NCBI GenBank assembly: GCA_030684415.1
Contig: JAUXNL010000419.1
Location: 1 to 26,310, forward strand
DNA: 26,310 nt
Source of the DNA: Moraxellaceae bacterium
GTDB lineage: Bacteria > Pseudomonadota > Gammaproteobacteria > Pseudomonadales > Moraxellaceae
Reading direction: 5' to 3'
The notes below the pieces were generated by a model, which was not told the DNA's origin, ran no database searches, and saw only the letters and a list, made by a program, of their open reading frames with translations. The translations under genes were made by a program, and so were the position numbers. The stretch's first letter is position 1. Every line of letters begins with the position of its first letter. This document shows, one piece after another, positions 25,945-26,310 of the stretch.

Positions 25945-26310
25945 ATGACCGGCATCGGACAGTCGAGCAATGCCGCCACGACCCTGAGCAGCTCGTACTC
26001 TTCCAGCTCAACTTTTCCGTCTGCCATGACGGCGGTCGCCGCCAACTCCAGCACCCGGCGTTTGTCTTGCAACGGCAGGCCGGCCAACTGCCCCATTTCT
26101 GCGGCGAGTCGCGAAAAGCGTGTTGCCCCTGGCGCCACCAACGGCAGCTTGCGCGACGTCAGTGTTCGCAGCAGGCGGGCATGCGTTCGCGCCAGCTTGT
26201 CGTCACGCCTGCCGCCGGCATGAAGCAAAATGGCAATCAGATGCGCTACCGACTCTTCACAATTGGCCAGCCGTGTTTGCCGCACGGGCGGCAACAAGTG
26301 CAGGTGCTTG
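25935..26310 (-). CDS. 3' end of a gene running off the window, possibly M48-type peptidase C-terminus
   Basis: The frame is open to the window edge (upstream codons read KHLHLLPPVRQ), so only the C-terminal part, about 124 residues, is seen and no start is claimed; a TTG at 26295-26297 is an unlikely true start. The visible part is helical and ends with VMADGKVELEEYELLRVVAA and then LLDCPMP. That pattern resembles the TerB-like tail of some gammaproteobacterial M48 metallopeptidases (xxADGxVxxxExxLLR). The catalytic HExxH would lie outside the window, so this is a tentative call. The stop codon is inside the 24-bp palindrome. Confidence 0.5.
   Translation of the reverse strand, partial: KHLHLLPPVRQTRLANCEESVAHLIAILLHAGGRRDDKLARTHARLLRTLTSRKLPLVAPGATRFSRLAAEMGQLAGLPLQDKRRVLELAATAVMADGKVELEEYELLRVVAALLDCPMPVMAI

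Overview
The window is a 26.3 kb piece of a GC-rich bacterial chromosome, most likely from a gammaproteobacterium. Reasons: cysM lies divergent from a BarA/GacS-type hybrid kinase (an arrangement I recall from pseudomonads), the kinase is BarA-like along its whole length, RhlB and GlpE are of gammaproteobacterial type, and REP-like palindromes lie between genes. I cannot name the genus. No rRNA, tRNA, CRISPR array, transposase or integrase was found.

Layout, left to right. (1) 1-4507: a repeat hairpin, cysM (minus), then barA and a small membrane-anchored protein (plus). (2) 4508-7126: an AT-rich islet with a single minus-strand gene coding for a SIR2-like NADase domain, a Ser/Thr kinase domain and an unassigned C-terminal region. 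It looks foreign and is the best candidate here for an undescribed system, probably antiphage. (3) 7127-10921, minus strand: an NnrU-family membrane protein and a complete TRAP transporter (dctQ, dctM, TakP-like dctP) for an organic or 2-oxo acid. (4) 11146-13777, plus strand: two consecutive acyl-CoA dehydrogenases whose conserved motifs are lost in a complementary way, suggesting one mixed enzyme. (5) 14014-16793, plus strand: a compact three-gene operon of unknown function. Its central protein has nine tandem units of exactly 43 residues, eight of them starting with Trp. (6) 17120-22742, minus strand: acs, then the overlapping chain nitroreductase > alpha/beta hydrolase > rhlB > glpE, with 15-bp in-frame tandem repeats around the hydrolase/rhlB junction. 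(7) 22839-25291: a membrane protein fused to a C-terminal cold-shock domain (minus), a FemAB/DUF482-type acyltransferase (plus) and a stand-alone cold-shock protein (minus). (8) 25500-26310: a terminator, a non-coding stretch rich in inverted repeats that includes a perfect 24+24 bp palindrome, and the 3' end of a gene that runs off the window.

Metabolically, acs, the acyl-CoA dehydrogenase pair and the TRAP system fit growth on acetate, fatty or other acyl-CoA substrates and organic acids. BarA would feed the Gac/Csr carbon-switch regulon. The SIR2-kinase islet stands apart from this core by base composition, codon use and lack of functional link to its neighbours.
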